Assembly (NCBI RefSeq): GCF_003013395.1
Contig: NZ_PXZM01000002.1
Location: forward strand, 1-64,000
Reading direction: 5' to 3'
Source of the DNA: Brevibacillus fortis
Lineage (GTDB): Bacteria > Bacillota > Bacilli > Brevibacillales > Brevibacillaceae
DNA: 64,000 nucleotides
A program made the position numbers and the translations under genes. Below are positions 41,122 through 50,585 of this stretch, piece after piece (position 1 is the stretch's first letter; every line of letters begins with the position of its first letter). The notes under the pieces were generated by a model. That model was given only the letters and a program-made list of their open reading frames with translations. It was not told the origin of the DNA and made no database searches.

Positions 41122-44100
41122 TTAAGACACAGGGCTCTCCGTACCAGTGTCTCTTCGCACCTGGTGAAATTGACGCAGCAGCTTTTCAACCAACTGCACG
41201 CCCTCATCTTCTTTTAACCCCTTTACTTTAACAGCAATGGTGATCTGTTGTCCACCCGACAGCCCAACCCTCTTGCTCCAGTTACTGGTAAGCGCAAACA
41301 GAGCTCCACCATCGATGTTGTTGTTCTGACTAGGGTGCAGGAACAATTTAATCTCGTCCGGATTCTTTTGGCTAATTTCGGTGATGTGGTGTTTCAAGGC
41401 ATAGACACGCAAACGAGAAATGGTCAAAAGATTGTCAACCGGCTTCGGAACTGGTCCAAAACGGTCTAGCAGCTCCTCTGCCAAGTCGTCGACGTCTTCC
41501 AATGTAGACACCGCGACAAACTTTTTGTACATCTCGATTTTTTGTCGGCTGTCCGTAATGTACATCGACGGAATATAGGCATCCAGTTGCAGATTGATCT
41601 CCACAGGTGTGACAATTTCGTGTTTGACCTCGCCTTTCAGCTCATCAATGGCCTCTTTCAGCATCTGGCTGTACAAATCGAAACCGACCGTATTAATAAA
41701 GCCATGCTGCTCCGCGCCCAGTAAATTACCTGCTCCACGAATGGACAAGTCTCGCATCGCGATCTTGAAACCAGAGCCGAGCTCGGTAAATTCCTTGATG
41801 GCTTGCAGACGTTTTTCCGCTACCTCTGTCAGCACCTTGTCCCGTTGATACGTAAAGTAAGCGTAAGCAATTCGATTGGAACGACCTACACGTCCACGCA
41901 ACTGATACAGCTGGGACAAGCCCATTTTGTCCGCATTGTAAATAATCAGCGTATTGACGTTCGGGATGTCCACCCCGGTCTCAATGATCGTCGTGCTGAC
42001 CAATACGTCAAAATTCCCTTCCAAGAAGTCGAGTATGACGCCTTCCAGCTCGCTCTCGTTCATCTGCCCATGCGCCACAGCGATGCGCGCGTCAGGAACG
42101 AGCATAGAGATCTGCTCCGCCATCTGTTCAATTCCTTGTACTTGGTTGTAGAGGAAGAACACTTGCCCATCACGAGCCATCTCGCGCTCAATCGCTTCGC
42201 GAACGAGAGCAGGGCTGTAATCCATCACATAAGTCTGCACTGGAAAACGATTTTCTGGCGGCGTTTCGATAACAGACAAATCACGCACACCGAGCATCGA
42301 CATGTGCAGGGTACGTGGAATCGGCGTAGCCGTGAGTGTCATGACATCCACATTCGTTTTGATCTGCTTCAGCTTTTCCTTGTGACTCACACCGAAGCGC
42401 TGCTCCTCATCTACGATTAACAGACCGAGCTCGCGGAATGTCAGATCTTTGGAAAGCAGACGGTGCGTACCGATGACGACATCGACTGTGCCTTCCTTCA
42501 ATCCTTTTAACGTGGCATTCTGCTCTTTGCGCGAACGGAATCGACTCAATACCTCCACGCGGATCGGATATTCCGCAAAACGCTCACGGAACGTCTCGTA
42601 ATGCTGCTGAGCCAGAATCGTAGTTGGAACCAAAACGGCTACCTGTTTTCCGTCCATGACAGACTTGAAGGCAGCACGAATCGCAACCTCTGTCTTCCCG
42701 TAACCCACGTCCCCACATACGAGGCGATCCATCGGACGTTTGCGCTCCATGTCTGCTTTGACTTCCGAAATCGCGCGGAGCTGGTCTTGCGTTTCCTGAT
42801 ACGGGAACATCGCTTCAAATTCACGCTGCTCTGTCGTGTCGGGAGAGAATGTATGACCGACAGCCGCTTCGCGGGCAGCGTACAGCTTGATCAAATCTTC
42901 CGCAATATCCTTTACAGACGACTGGACTTTATTTTTGACCCGTTTCCACTCACTGCCGCCCAAGCTGTAAATCTTCGGCTGAGCTTCTTCGCTCGCCACG
43001 TACTTCTGCACATGGTCGATTTGATCAATCGGAACAAACAGACTGTCCCCTGCTGCGTATTGAATATGAAGGTAATCTTTATGAATTCCGAGAATTTCCT
43101 TGGTTTCAATTCCAAGGTATTTTCCAATCCCGTGATTCACGTGCACGACGAAATCACCAGGCTTGAGCTCGAGGTAGTTTTTGATACGCTCCGCGTTGTT
43201 CATCGTCTGTTGAACTTTGCGTGCCTTGCGCTGCTTCGCTGTAAATACTTCACCCTCTGTGATGACTACCAGCTTGTTTAATGGCAGCTCGAAGCCTGTC
43301 TGGAGGTTCCCTAAAATGATCGTAGGACGCCCCGGAGGTACTGTCTCCACTGCTTCTGTTAAAACATCTGCTTCCATTTCGTAGTCATGCAGGACACGCT
43401 CCAGTCGCTTTGCACGCTCCAAATCAGCTGCGACAAAGACGATCTGATCCTGCGACTTCTTCCAACGAGCCAACTCTGTTTTCAACACATTCATCTGTCC
43501 ATGGAAGTTTTGCATGGTACGACAAGTCAGATTTACGATGTTTTGCGGCTGGGTCTTCGGTGATTGTCTCAAAAACAGGGAGAGGTAAACGATCTGCCTC
43601 TTTTTCGTCGACACGATCTCGTCGTACGTGCGCGACAGGCTGAGATTGGACATATATTCGCCCTGGATGATGCGTCCTGTCAGCCATTCCCCTTCTTCTT
43701 TTTGCAACTGCGCTGCCGTATCCAACACACGGGAAGGCTCATCAACGATCAGCAAGGTATCGGAAGGCATATAGGACAATAATGTATCACCAGTCGGGTA
43801 AATGACGGAGATGTACGAATACAGATGTGCAAAACGCTGTCCTTGCTTCATTCTCTCTGCATCAGACCCGATTCGCTCCATCACTTTTTCCTTGGCAGCC
43901 CCATCCTTCAAATTGGCGATGGTTTCCCCAAGCTTTTGTTCTAAGCGAACAGCCGATTCCTGCAACAACGGAGTCGAAGCGATCATTTCTTTTGCCGGAC
44001 CGAGAATATAAGTCTGAACGGATTCCAATGACCGTTGGGAGAGCATGTCAAACGTACGAATCGAGTCGATCTCCACATCAAAAAGCTCAATCCGCACCGG

Positions 44101-44670
44101 CCACTCCGAATCGATCGGATACAAGTCGATAATGCCGCCGCGAATACTCATTTCTCCCTTGCGCTCGACCATGTCCACTCGCTCATAGCCAAGCTCAATA
44201 CATCGGAGCAAAAAGGACTCGATATCGAGCTCATCACCAACGGATAGCTGAATCTGTGCTTCCTTCCATACATGCGGGGGAACGACCAAGCGACGCAAGC
44301 CAGCAAAAGGTGCAACCAAAAAACCCGTAAAGCCTTGGGCCAGACGGTTGAATACATGAATTCGCTGCGCCAGCATTTCTGGGCTGGCAATGGCAAGCTC
44401 AGAGCCAATCAGCTCATTACCGGGATAAAGCAACACCTGATCAGAGGGAACCAACTCGATCAAGTCTTCGTATACTTTTTGTGCTTGGTACATGTTATGC
44501 GTCACTACGCAGACCGGACGATCTGACATTTGTTGTAATGACGCCATCAATACTTGCCGGGCGGAACCTGCTAAGCCAGAGACAAGCTGCTCATGTAGCC
44601 CCTTCTCCAAACCAGCCACGATTGTCCCGACATTCGTGTCCTGTTTCATCGGGTTAATGATGACTTGCAT
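41122..44670 (-). CDS. mfd: transcription-repair coupling factor Mfd
   Basis: 1182 residues, normal length. The UvrB-homology module is at the N-terminus and the RNA polymerase-interaction (CarD-like) domain around 500-570 (FVVHVNHGIGKYLGIETKEI). The helicase motor has Walker A CGDVGYGKTEVA, DEEQRF, TATPIPRT and VSTTIIETGVDIPN, and the TRCF domain is C-terminal. It removes RNA polymerase stalled at DNA lesions and recruits UvrA. No ribosome site is strong before ATG 44670; ATG 44649 is an alternative. Confidence 0.97.
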   Translation of the reverse strand: MQVIINPMKQDTNVGTIVAGLEKGLHEQLVSGLAGSARQVLMASLQQMSDRPVCVVTHNMYQAQKVYEDLIELVPSDQVLLYPGNELIGSELAIASPEMLAQRIHVFNRLAQGFTGFLVAPFAGLRRLVVPPHVWKEAQIQLSVGDELDIESFLLRCIELGYERVDMVERKGEMSIRGGIIDLYPIDSEWPVRIELFDVEIDSIRTFDMLSQRSLESVQTYILGPAKEMIASTPLLQESAVRLEQKLGETIANLKDGAAKEKVMERIGSDAERMKQGQRFAHLYSYISVIYPTGDTLLSYMPSDTLLIVDEPSRVLDTAAQLQKEEGEWLTGRIIQGEYMSNLSLSRTYDEIVSTKKRQIVYLSLFLRQSPKTQPQNIVNLTCRTMQNFHGQMNVLKTELARWKKSQDQIVFVAADLERAKRLERVLHDYEMEADVLTEAVETVPPGRPTIILGNLQTGFELPLNKLVVITEGEVFTAKQRKARKVQQTMNNAERIKNYLELKPGDFVVHVNHGIGKYLGIETKEILGIHKDYLHIQYAAGDSLFVPIDQIDHVQKYVASEEAQPKIYSLGGSEWKRVKNKVQSSVKDIAEDLIKLYAAREAAVGHTFSPDTTEQREFEAMFPYQETQDQLRAISEVKADMERKRPMDRLVCGDVGYGKTEVAIRAAFKSVMDGKQVAVLVPTTILAQQHYETFRERFAEYPIRVEVLSRFRSRKEQNATLKGLKEGTVDVVIGTHRLLSKDLTFRELGLLIVDEEQRFGVSHKEKLKQIKTNVDVMTLTATPIPRTLHMSMLGVRDLSVIETPPENRFPVQTYVMDYSPALVREAIEREMARDGQVFFLYNQVQGIEQMAEQISMLVPDARIAVAHGQMNESELEGVILDFLEGNFDVLVSTTIIETGVDIPNVNTLIIYNADKMGLSQLYQLRGRVGRSNRIAYAYFTYQRDKVLTEVAEKRLQAIKEFTELGSGFKIAMRDLSIRGAGNLLGAEQHGFINTVGFDLYSQMLKEAIDELKGEVKHEIVTPVEINLQLDAYIPSMYITDSRQKIEMYKKFVAVSTLEDVDDLAEELLDRFGPVPKPVDNLLTISRLRVYALKHHITEISQKNPDEIKLFLHPSQNNNIDGGALFALTSNWSKRVGLSGGQQITIAVKVKGLKEDEGVQLVEKLLRQFHQVRRDTGTESPVS

Positions 44671-44751
44671 TCACTAATCCCCTCTCTAATTCTTCTATCA
44701 ACTAAAATCAGAGCCTCGCTTACGTTCACAACAACCGTAGGTCAGCCATGC

Positions 44752-44782
44752 GAAAAGAAGCCTTAGCTCCCCAAGCTAAGGC
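44752..44782 (-). terminator. terminator after fin
   Basis: Minus-strand stem GCCTTAGC/GCTAAGGC followed by TTCTTTT, between fin and mfd. Confidence 0.7.
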
Positions 44783-44816
44783 CTTGTCAGTGCAAGCCTT
44801 CCTAATGCGTATCCAC

Positions 44817-45047
44817 TTATTGAAGTGGGTTTCCCACTAGCGAAAGCTCTGGATGCTGAATCAGCGCTTCACGGCAATAGTCGCACGTGATGCTGACGAC
44901 CGTATCTCCACTTTGTTCTCTCGATATTATAAGAGCACGTTCCTCCGGGGTCAAGGAATCAAACCCGAGCTGCGCTTCTGTTACTTGCGATTCGTCAAAT
45001 TCTGCAATCTTCATGCCGCAGCAACGACATGTATAGCGTATGCTCAT
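44817..45047 (-). CDS. fin: anti-sigma-F factor Fin
   Basis: 76 residues. Two zinc-ribbon-like CxxC pairs, CRCC and CDYC, with the DSLTPEERALII segment between. In B. subtilis Fin (YabK) inhibits sigma-F to hand over to sigma-G in the forespore. ATG 45047 is used because GGTGG precedes it; the frame opens two codons earlier. A sigma-F/sigma-G-like promoter lies about 35 bp upstream. Confidence 0.93.
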   Translation of the reverse strand: MSIRYTCRCCGMKIAEFDESQVTEAQLGFDSLTPEERALIISREQSGDTVVSITCDYCREALIQHPELSLVGNPLQ

Positions 45048-45079
45048 GCACATACCACCCCCATACTGTTCCTATCGCT

Positions 45080-45110
45080 TAGTATGGACGATTGGGTGGG
45101 AAATCATACT
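45080..45110 (-). promoter_or_regulatory. sigma-F/sigma-G-type promoter of fin
   Basis: Minus strand: -10 CATACTA (45080-45086), a full match to the sigma-G -10 consensus, 18 bp after AGTATG (45105-45110), close to GYATA. It overlaps the end of pth and reads into fin, consistent with forespore expression known in B. subtilis. Confidence 0.7.
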
Positions 45111-45678
45111 ACTTTTTCAAGCTGTTGTAATGGTTCATGACCTTTAAAAACGACTCTCTTGTCCACATAGCGCATGCATCAGCAGTCAGGCTCACCGCTT
45201 CTTGAATGTCGGCTCTTTCCGCCACTGGAAACGTATTCAAAACATAGTCGCTGACGCTCCGCCCTGGTTCTGGACGACTGATTCCGACCTTGATTCGTTT
45301 AAACTCCTGTGTACCCAAATGCTGAATCATCGACTTGATGCCGTTGTGCCCACCAGCGCTGCCTTTTTCTCGCAGACGAAGATGTCCTGTCGGCAAATCA
45401 AGATCGTCGTAGATGACGACGAGATCGTCCGGAATCAGCTTGTAAAACTTGAGGGCTTCCGCTACCGATTCACCGGAGAGATTCATGTATGTCTGCGGCT
45501 TCACCAGCAGTACCTTCTCGCCTTCGATTCTACCTTCGCCAACGAGTGCACGAAACTTGTTTTGCGTAACAGGAATTCCCCATTTATCACTAATCTTATC
45601 TATGGCCATAAAGCCAGCATTATGTCTGGTGTCTTCATATTTTTTGCCAGGATTACCCAATCCAATTATGACTTTCAC
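45109..45678 (-). CDS. pth: peptidyl-tRNA hydrolase (SpoVC)
   Basis: 189 residues. KVIIGLGNPGKKYEDTRHNAGF opens the protein with the active-site His and Asn, followed by KPQTYMNLSGESV, VVIYDDLDLPTGHLRLREKGSAGGHNGIKS. It recycles tRNA from drop-off peptides. Located between ctc and fin as in B. subtilis. Confidence 0.97.
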   Translation of the reverse strand: MKVIIGLGNPGKKYEDTRHNAGFMAIDKISDKWGIPVTQNKFRALVGEGRIEGEKVLLVKPQTYMNLSGESVAEALKFYKLIPDDLVVIYDDLDLPTGHLRLREKGSAGGHNGIKSMIQHLGTQEFKRIKVGISRPEPGRSVSDYVLNTFPVAERADIQEAVSLTADACAMWTRESFLKVMNHYNSLKK

Positions 45679-45733
45679 GATTATTCCCTCCTACTCTCTC
45701 CCCATTGTACTCGAATGGTCACGTGAACAAAAG

Positions 45734-45775
45734 GAAAAGGGCAGAGATGAAAGCACCCCGCCCTTCTTTTTCATG
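45734..45775 (-). terminator. terminator after ctc
   Basis: Stem AAGGGC/GCCCTT with a 17-base loop, near the ctc stop. Moderately convincing because the stem is short. Confidence 0.5.
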
Positions 45776-45783
45776 CCATGATT

Positions 45784-46392
45784 TTATTCGTTAGCTGCTC
45801 CTGCTTTTTCGGCTACTGCTTCTGCTTCTTGCTGCGCATCAATCGACTCTTCGGACTTGGCCTTAACTGGCAAGACACTGATCAGTACTTCCGTGGAATC
45901 AAGCCCCAGGTCCACTCCTGGCGGGACAGTTAGATCAGCAACCAATACGACATCCCCGATATTGAATCCGTCTACATCGACTAGGAACGATTCTGGTATA
46001 TTACCTGGCATGCAAGTAACTTCCACACTGTGGCGGACAAGGGTAGCCACACCCAATTCCGGATCACCTGTCATGAGGACAGGAACGGACGTGTGTATTT
46101 TTTCATTCATATTGATCTTCTTAAAATCTGCATGCAAAATGTTCCCCTGCAACGGATGCCTTTGCAGCTCGTAAACCATGACATCGTGCGTGTCCCCGTC
46201 TACGCTCAACCGGAATGGCTTGTTCGTCGACTGGTGACGCAGGGCAGCATCCAGCTCTCTTCCTTTGACCTGAATCGGCTTATTGCCCACTTCGCTGCCG
46301 TACATGATACCGGGAACCCAACCTTCATTACGCAGTACCTTTACAGCATTGCCTGTCTTTTTCTCGCGAGACTGTGCCTGTAATTGTTCCAC
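45784..46392 (-). CDS. ctc: 50S ribosomal protein L25/general stress protein Ctc
   Basis: 202 residues, the long TL5/Ctc form. N-terminal 5S-rRNA-binding L25 domain (about 1-90, KVLRNEGWVPGIMYG), a second beta domain (about 95-185) and an Ala/Glu-rich acidic tail. The start is GTG 46392. Its Shine–Dalgarno GGAGG is 7 nt upstream, the spacer being seven T. That Shine–Dalgarno is the 3' arm of a perfect hairpin (46397-46453), so translation and transcription from prs may both be controlled. Confidence 0.95.
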   Translation of the reverse strand: MEQLQAQSREKKTGNAVKVLRNEGWVPGIMYGSEVGNKPIQVKGRELDAALRHQSTNKPFRLSVDGDTHDVMVYELQRHPLQGNILHADFKKINMNEKIHTSVPVLMTGDPELGVATLVRHSVEVTCMPGNIPESFLVDVDGFNIGDVVLVADLTVPPGVDLGLDSTEVLISVLPVKAKSEESIDAQQEAEAVAEKAGAANE

Positions 46393-46453
46393 AAAAAAAC
46401 CTCCTTCGGACCGCTAGTAAAAGTTTCCTCACTAGCTTGTCCATCGGAGGTTT
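46393..46453 (-). promoter_or_regulatory. SD-sequestering terminator-like hairpin before ctc
   Basis: Minus-strand outer stem AAACCTCC/GGAGGTTT (46446-46453 with 46397-46404), middle GGAC/GTCC, and inner GCTAGT/ACTAGC around a 12-nt loop. The 3' arm GGAGG is the ctc ribosome site, followed at once by seven T and GTG. The same structure can act as an intrinsic terminator for transcripts from prs and as a lid on the ribosome site. Confidence 0.75.
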
Positions 46454-46482
46454 AGTTCAATCCCCGAAATGGGGATTGTATA

Positions 46483-47433
46483 TTAATCGAACAACTTGCT
46501 TACGGAAAGCTCTTCGTGAACACGAATGATTGCTTCACCAATGATTGGCGCTACGGAAAGAACGGTAATCTTATCGATAATTTGTTCTTCTGTCAGCGGG
46601 ATCGAGTTGGTCACAATCAGTTCCTTGATCTTCGAGTTAGCAATACGCTCGATAGCAGGACCAGACAGAACTGGGTGCGTGCAGCATGCATATACTTCAC
46701 GTGCGCCTGCTTCTACAAGTGCACTTGCAGCCAGTGTGATCGTTCCAGCTGTATCGATGATATCGTCGATGATGATCGCTGTTTTGCCTTCGATGTTACC
46801 AACGATGTTCATTACTTCAGCTACGTTTGGTTCTGGGCGACGTTTGTCAATAATGGCAATAGGCGCTTCCAGACGTTCTGCCAATTTACGAGCACGGGTC
46901 ACTCCACCGTGGTCCGGAGATACGACAACGATATCTTTCAGACCTTTTTCAGAGAAGTGTTTACCCAAGATAGGCACACCCAGCAGATGATCAACTGGAA
47001 TATCGAAGAAGCCTTGGATTTGTGTTGCGTGCAGATCCATCGTAATTACACGTTGTGCTCCTGCAGTCTCGATCAGGTTCGCAACCAGCTTGGCCGTGAT
47101 TGGATCGCGTGCACGTGCTTTACGATCTTGACGAGCATAACCGTAGTAAGGAATGACCACGTTAATACTCTTAGCCGAAGCGCGTTTCAATGCATCAACC
47201 ATGACCAAAAGCTCCATCAAATGCTCATTAACGGGAGCAGACGTTGGCTGAATGACAAATACGTCACAACCGCGAACGCTTTCATTGAGTTTGAGTTGGC
47301 ATTCGCCATCACTAAAGCGCACTACTTGTGCGTTTCCGAGTGGTACACCGATGTGTTCGGCGATTTCTTTTGCCAGTTCCGGGTTTGCGTTGCACGTAAA
47401 TACCTTCAGTTTTGGGTCGCGGTAATTAGCCAT
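46483..47433 (-). CDS. prs: ribose-phosphate pyrophosphokinase
   Basis: 316 residues. Makes PRPP from ribose 5-phosphate and ATP for nucleotide, NAD and amino-acid synthesis. [15 protein letters not shown] (ATP loop), [19 protein letters not shown], and the PRPP loop [12 protein letters not shown] near residue 217 are all intact. It lies 22 bp after glmU, in the conserved glmU-prs-ctc unit, and supplies PRPP to NadC and Hpt encoded in this window. Confidence 0.97.
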   Translation of the reverse strand: MANYRDPKLKVFTCNANPELAKEIAEHIGVPLGNAQVVRFSDGECQLKLNESVRGCDVFVIQPTSAPVNEHLMELLVMVDALKRASAKSINVVIPYYGYARQDRKARARDPITAKLVANLIETAGAQRVITMDLHATQIQGFFDIPVDHLLGVPILGKHFSEKGLKDIVVVSPDHGGVTRARKLAERLEAPIAIIDKRRPEPNVAEVMNIVGNIEGKTAIIIDDIIDTAGTITLAASALVEAGAREVYACCTHPVLSGPAIERIANSKIKELIVTNSIPLTEEQIIDKITVLSVAPIIGEAIIRVHEELSVSKLFD

Positions 47434-47454
47434 GATCTTCTCAAGAACCTCCCG

Positions 47455-48840
47455 TTATGATTGCTTTTTGCCCTTGCGAGGCATTTTGTTCGCGTAATCG
47501 ATTTTATTTACCTGACGCTCACGTGCGATCGCAAGCGCATTATCTGGCACATCTTGATTAATGGTCGATCCTGCAGCTACATAAGCATTTTGTCCAACTG
47601 TAACGGGCGCAACCAGATTGCTGTTGCATCCGATGAATGCTCCATCTTTTACTGTTGTTTTATGCTTCACGGCACCATCATAATTGACGGTAATTGTTCC
47701 ACAGCCAATATTGACTCCGTCTCCGATCTCCGCATCTCCTACATAGCTGAGATGAGGAACCTTCGTACCGTCACCAATTTTCGCGTTTTTCAATTCCACG
47801 AAATCACCGATTTTGGCATTGCTTCCAATCTGTGTTCCTGGTCGAACATAAGCAAATGGCCCAACAGAAGACTCGCTTTCCACACTCGAATCAACCATCA
47901 CCGAGTAAGAAATGGTCACGCCACTCGCAGCGTCTACATTCGTCAGATCCGCTTGGGGTCCGATTACACAATCAGCTCCAACGGTTGTTTGTCCACGCAG
48001 GAAAGAACCTGGGTGGATCACGGTATCTGCCTCAATCTTCACATCCGCTTCGATGTACGTAGAAGCTGGATCGATGATTGTCACACCATTTCGCATGTGA
48101 CCAGTCATAATACGTTTTTTCATGTAGGCTTCTGCTTCCGATAGCTGTACACGATCGTTAACACCCATCGTTTCCTCCGGGTCAACCGCTTCGTATCCGA
48201 CTACTTTTTCACCTGCATCACGCAAAATGCCGACAACGTCTGTTACATAGTATTCGCCTTGTGCGTTGTCATTTTTCACTTCCGCCAAGGCTTTCCATAA
48301 TTTTCGGTTGTCATAGCAGTATATGCCCGTGTTGATTTCTCTGATCGCCCGTTCCGCTTCCGTAGCGTCTTTATGTTCCACGATTCGCAATACTTCGCCC
48401 GCCTCATTGCGCACGATACGCCCATAGCCTGTAGCGTCAGGTAACAGGGCGGTTAATACGGTTGCAGCCGCTTGCTGCTCTTCGTGATAGGTCAGCAAGG
48501 CGGACAACGTAGTCGCCGACAAGAGGGGAACGTCTCCATATAAGAGAAACGTAGTGCCTTCTTTATCTTGTAAAAACGGCGCTGCCTGCGAAACGGCATG
48601 TGCCGTCCCCAACTGTTCTTCTTGCAGTGCATAAGTGACGTCCTCGCCTAGTTTGGCGCGAACAGTGTCAGCACCATGACCTACGACGACAACGATATCC
48701 TGAACCTGCATGGAAGCCATCGTATCGACTACATGCTGAACCATAGGCTTTCCGCACACAGGGTGCAGGACTTTGTACAGCTTCGATTTCATCCGTGTAC
48801 CCTGACCAGCAGCCAGAACCACGGCATGGATCTTAGACAT
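47455..48840 (-). CDS. glmU: bifunctional UDP-GlcNAc pyrophosphorylase / glucosamine-1-phosphate acetyltransferase
   Basis: 461 residues. N-terminal uridyltransferase domain with LAAGQGTRMKSKLYKVLHPVCGKPM. C-terminal left-handed beta helix with hexapeptide repeats and the acetyl-CoA site (VNYDGAVKHKTTVKDGAFIGCNS). Provides UDP-GlcNAc for peptidoglycan and teichoic acids. ATG 48840 follows GGAGGG; the open frame extends nine codons further without a ribosome site. Confidence 0.96.
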   Translation of the reverse strand: MSKIHAVVLAAGQGTRMKSKLYKVLHPVCGKPMVQHVVDTMASMQVQDIVVVVGHGADTVRAKLGEDVTYALQEEQLGTAHAVSQAAPFLQDKEGTTFLLYGDVPLLSATTLSALLTYHEEQQAAATVLTALLPDATGYGRIVRNEAGEVLRIVEHKDATEAERAIREINTGIYCYDNRKLWKALAEVKNDNAQGEYYVTDVVGILRDAGEKVVGYEAVDPEETMGVNDRVQLSEAEAYMKKRIMTGHMRNGVTIIDPASTYIEADVKIEADTVIHPGSFLRGQTTVGADCVIGPQADLTNVDAASGVTISYSVMVDSSVESESSVGPFAYVRPGTQIGSNAKIGDFVELKNAKIGDGTKVPHLSYVGDAEIGDGVNIGCGTITVNYDGAVKHKTTVKDGAFIGCNSNLVAPVTVGQNAYVAAGSTINQDVPDNALAIARERQVNKIDYANKMPRKGKKQS

Positions 48841-49035
48841 GTCAACCCTCCATCGTAGAAGTTCCACAATGACTATATCCTAATTCGTATGTGAATTTCA
48901 AGACAATCGATACAGGATTATCGTCGATTCCTTGCATTGCCAGTAGTTAGACGCAAGGCAGACAACATTTAATTTTCTGAAAGAAATGTGATATATTGTT
49001 GGGCGAAAGGGGTTATTTGAAGGAGGTAAGATTAG

Positions 49036-50052
49036 ATGAGCGCAGAGGTATACTTGCTGACTGGATATTTAGGGAGCGGAAAAACCACCCTTTTACAAAA
49101 ATGGCTGACTCATTTGCGCATCCAAGACCAGAAGGTAGTCGTCTTGATGAATGAAATGGGGGAGGAAGATATCGACGGGGAACAATTGCAAGGCTTCGGC
49201 TTTCCCGTCAAAAAAATGCTCGATGGCTGCATATGCTGCTCGATCAAGGGTGAGCTCACAGAAAGCTTGAAAGATATTATGAACGCCATTGCGCCAGACC
49301 GAATCCTCATCGAGACTACTGGCGTAGCCGATCCGCTTGATGTTATCGATACGATTACCCATCCAGAGCTGTATGATCGACTGGAGTTAAAAGGGACCAT
49401 CAGTGTTGTCGACGCCTCTCGCTTTCTGGACCTCAACTCACGCTTCTCTTCGACTGCCACTCTGGTCAAAACGATTCGAAACCAAGTGCGTTACGCAGAC
49501 CTGCTTCTTTTGAACAAAACCGATTTGACCAGTCCTGATGTCGTAGAGCGGGTCAAGCAAAAGCTCATTGAAATCAATCCGACTGCACCGATACACTCTA
49601 CTGTTCAGGCAGAAATAGAAGTCTCCCGGCTTTTGTCTGTCAAACGCACCATCCATGAGCGGTCGCCAGGCAACGAGACGAACCGCCCCATTGCTGTACA
49701 GAAAAGCATCGGCCGAATGTCAACGATGGACAGGCTCAAGCAATCCCTTGGCCTGAAAACAAGCCAGCCCTCACTCTACAATAGTATCGAAACGTTTTCC
49801 TATGCATTCACCGGACCAGTAGACGCGAAAAAATTCGAGGACTTTCTATACGATCTCCCCAAAAACGTCTATCGAGCAAAAGGCTACGTCCAGTTCCACG
49901 GAAAGCCCGAGCTGATCTCTTTTCAACATACCGATAATCAAGTGCTCCTATTCCCTTTTGAAAATTTCGGACCGAAAATGGTCGCTGTCTTCATCGGGGA
50001 AGGAATGGACCGAGAAATTATTTTGAACGAGCTAAAAAAATGTTATGGCTAA
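49036..50052 (+). CDS. COG0523/CobW-family GTPase (metal chaperone type)
   Basis: 338 residues. G1 loop TGYLGSGKTTLL, the family CxCC motif in DGCICCS (about residues 63-69), the GTPase base motif NKTD near 156, and a short C-terminal CobW_C-like domain (about 245-338, TFSYAFTGPVDAKKFEDFLYDLP). Members deliver Zn, Co or Ni; some are Zur-regulated. There is no His-rich insertion here, and I found no Zur-like box upstream, so the metal is open. AAGGAGG precedes ATG 49036. It is transcribed against its neighbours and inserted between glmU and spoVG, which are adjacent in B. subtilis. Confidence 0.85.
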   Translation: MSAEVYLLTGYLGSGKTTLLQKWLTHLRIQDQKVVVLMNEMGEEDIDGEQLQGFGFPVKKMLDGCICCSIKGELTESLKDIMNAIAPDRILIETTGVADPLDVIDTITHPELYDRLELKGTISVVDASRFLDLNSRFSSTATLVKTIRNQVRYADLLLLNKTDLTSPDVVERVKQKLIEINPTAPIHSTVQAEIEVSRLLSVKRTIHERSPGNETNRPIAVQKSIGRMSTMDRLKQSLGLKTSQPSLYNSIETFSYAFTGPVDAKKFEDFLYDLPKNVYRAKGYVQFHGKPELISFQHTDNQVLLFPFENFGPKMVAVFIGEGMDREIILNELKKCYG

Positions 50053-50062
50053 AGGACGCCGA

Positions 50063-50095
50063 AGCACCCTGCCGTAAGTGACAGGGTGCTTTGTG
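50063..50095 (+). terminator. terminator after COG0523 gene
   Basis: Stem AGCACCCTG/CAGGGTGCT (50063-50071 with 50082-50090) followed by TTGTG; it can also serve spoVG from the other side. Confidence 0.8.
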
Positions 50096-50106
50096 TATAG
50101 TACTTT

Positions 50107-50394
50107 TTAAGCACCAGCTTCGATAGTGCTCTCTTCCTCTTGACCTACGCGGTCGTATTCTGTGAGAACTGCTGCCTGGATTTTTTCACGAGTAGTCGAA
50201 GAAATCGGATGGGCAATATCACGGAATTCTCCATCTGGTGTGCGCTTGCTCGGCATAGCTACAAACATACCATTATTTCCGTCAATGACACGGATATCAT
50301 GAACCACAAATTCATGGTCGATTGTAATGGATGCAATCGCTTTCATCCTACCATCCGTATTCACGCGGCGCAGTCTTACGTCTGTTACTTCCAT
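50107..50394 (-). CDS. spoVG: stage V sporulation protein G / septation regulator
   Basis: 95 residues. [51 protein letters not shown] is the highly conserved SpoVG beta-sheet fold. It binds nucleic acid and affects septation and many post-exponential genes. GGGAG precedes ATG 50394. A sigma-H promoter with AT-rich upstream sequence lies at 50433-50462. Confidence 0.97.
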   Translation of the reverse strand: MEVTDVRLRRVNTDGRMKAIASITIDHEFVVHDIRVIDGNNGMFVAMPSKRTPDGEFRDIAHPISSTTREKIQAAVLTEYDRVGQEEESTIEAGA

Positions 50395-50432
50395 CTAGTT
50401 CACTCCCTTTATCTATGTAACGCGTTTAGGAT

Positions 50433-50462
50433 TATTTCCACTCGCTGGGTAAATATTCCTGC
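50433..50462 (-). promoter_or_regulatory. sigma-H promoter of spoVG
   Basis: Minus strand: GCAGGAATA (50454-50462), 12 bp, GTGGAAATA (50433-50441), matching the sigma-H pattern RNAGGAWWW–N11-12–RNNGAATWW with one mismatch. The 60 bp upstream are almost pure A/T. This is the same layout as the AbrB-repressed B. subtilis spoVG promoter. Confidence 0.8.
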
Positions 50463-50540
50463 TTATCATTATGCAATTTTTGAAAAAATATATAAATATG
50501 TTTTTATGTCATTTTTTGGAAACTTTTTCTGCAAGTACAA

Positions 50541-50575
50541 AAAACAGCCCAATGCGCATGGCATCAGGCTGTTTT
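50541..50575 (-). terminator. terminator after ridA
   Basis: Stem AAAACAGCC/GGCTGTTTT (50541-50549 with 50567-50575) with an inner ATGC/GCAT and a T run; it separates purR-ridA from spoVG. Confidence 0.85.
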
Positions 50576-50585
50576 CCATTTTTTT

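Noticed and set aside
50433..50520. AT-rich run upstream of spoVG as a mobile-element scar
   Set aside because: It is explained as the UP-type/AbrB-binding region of a sigma-H promoter, as in B. subtilis.
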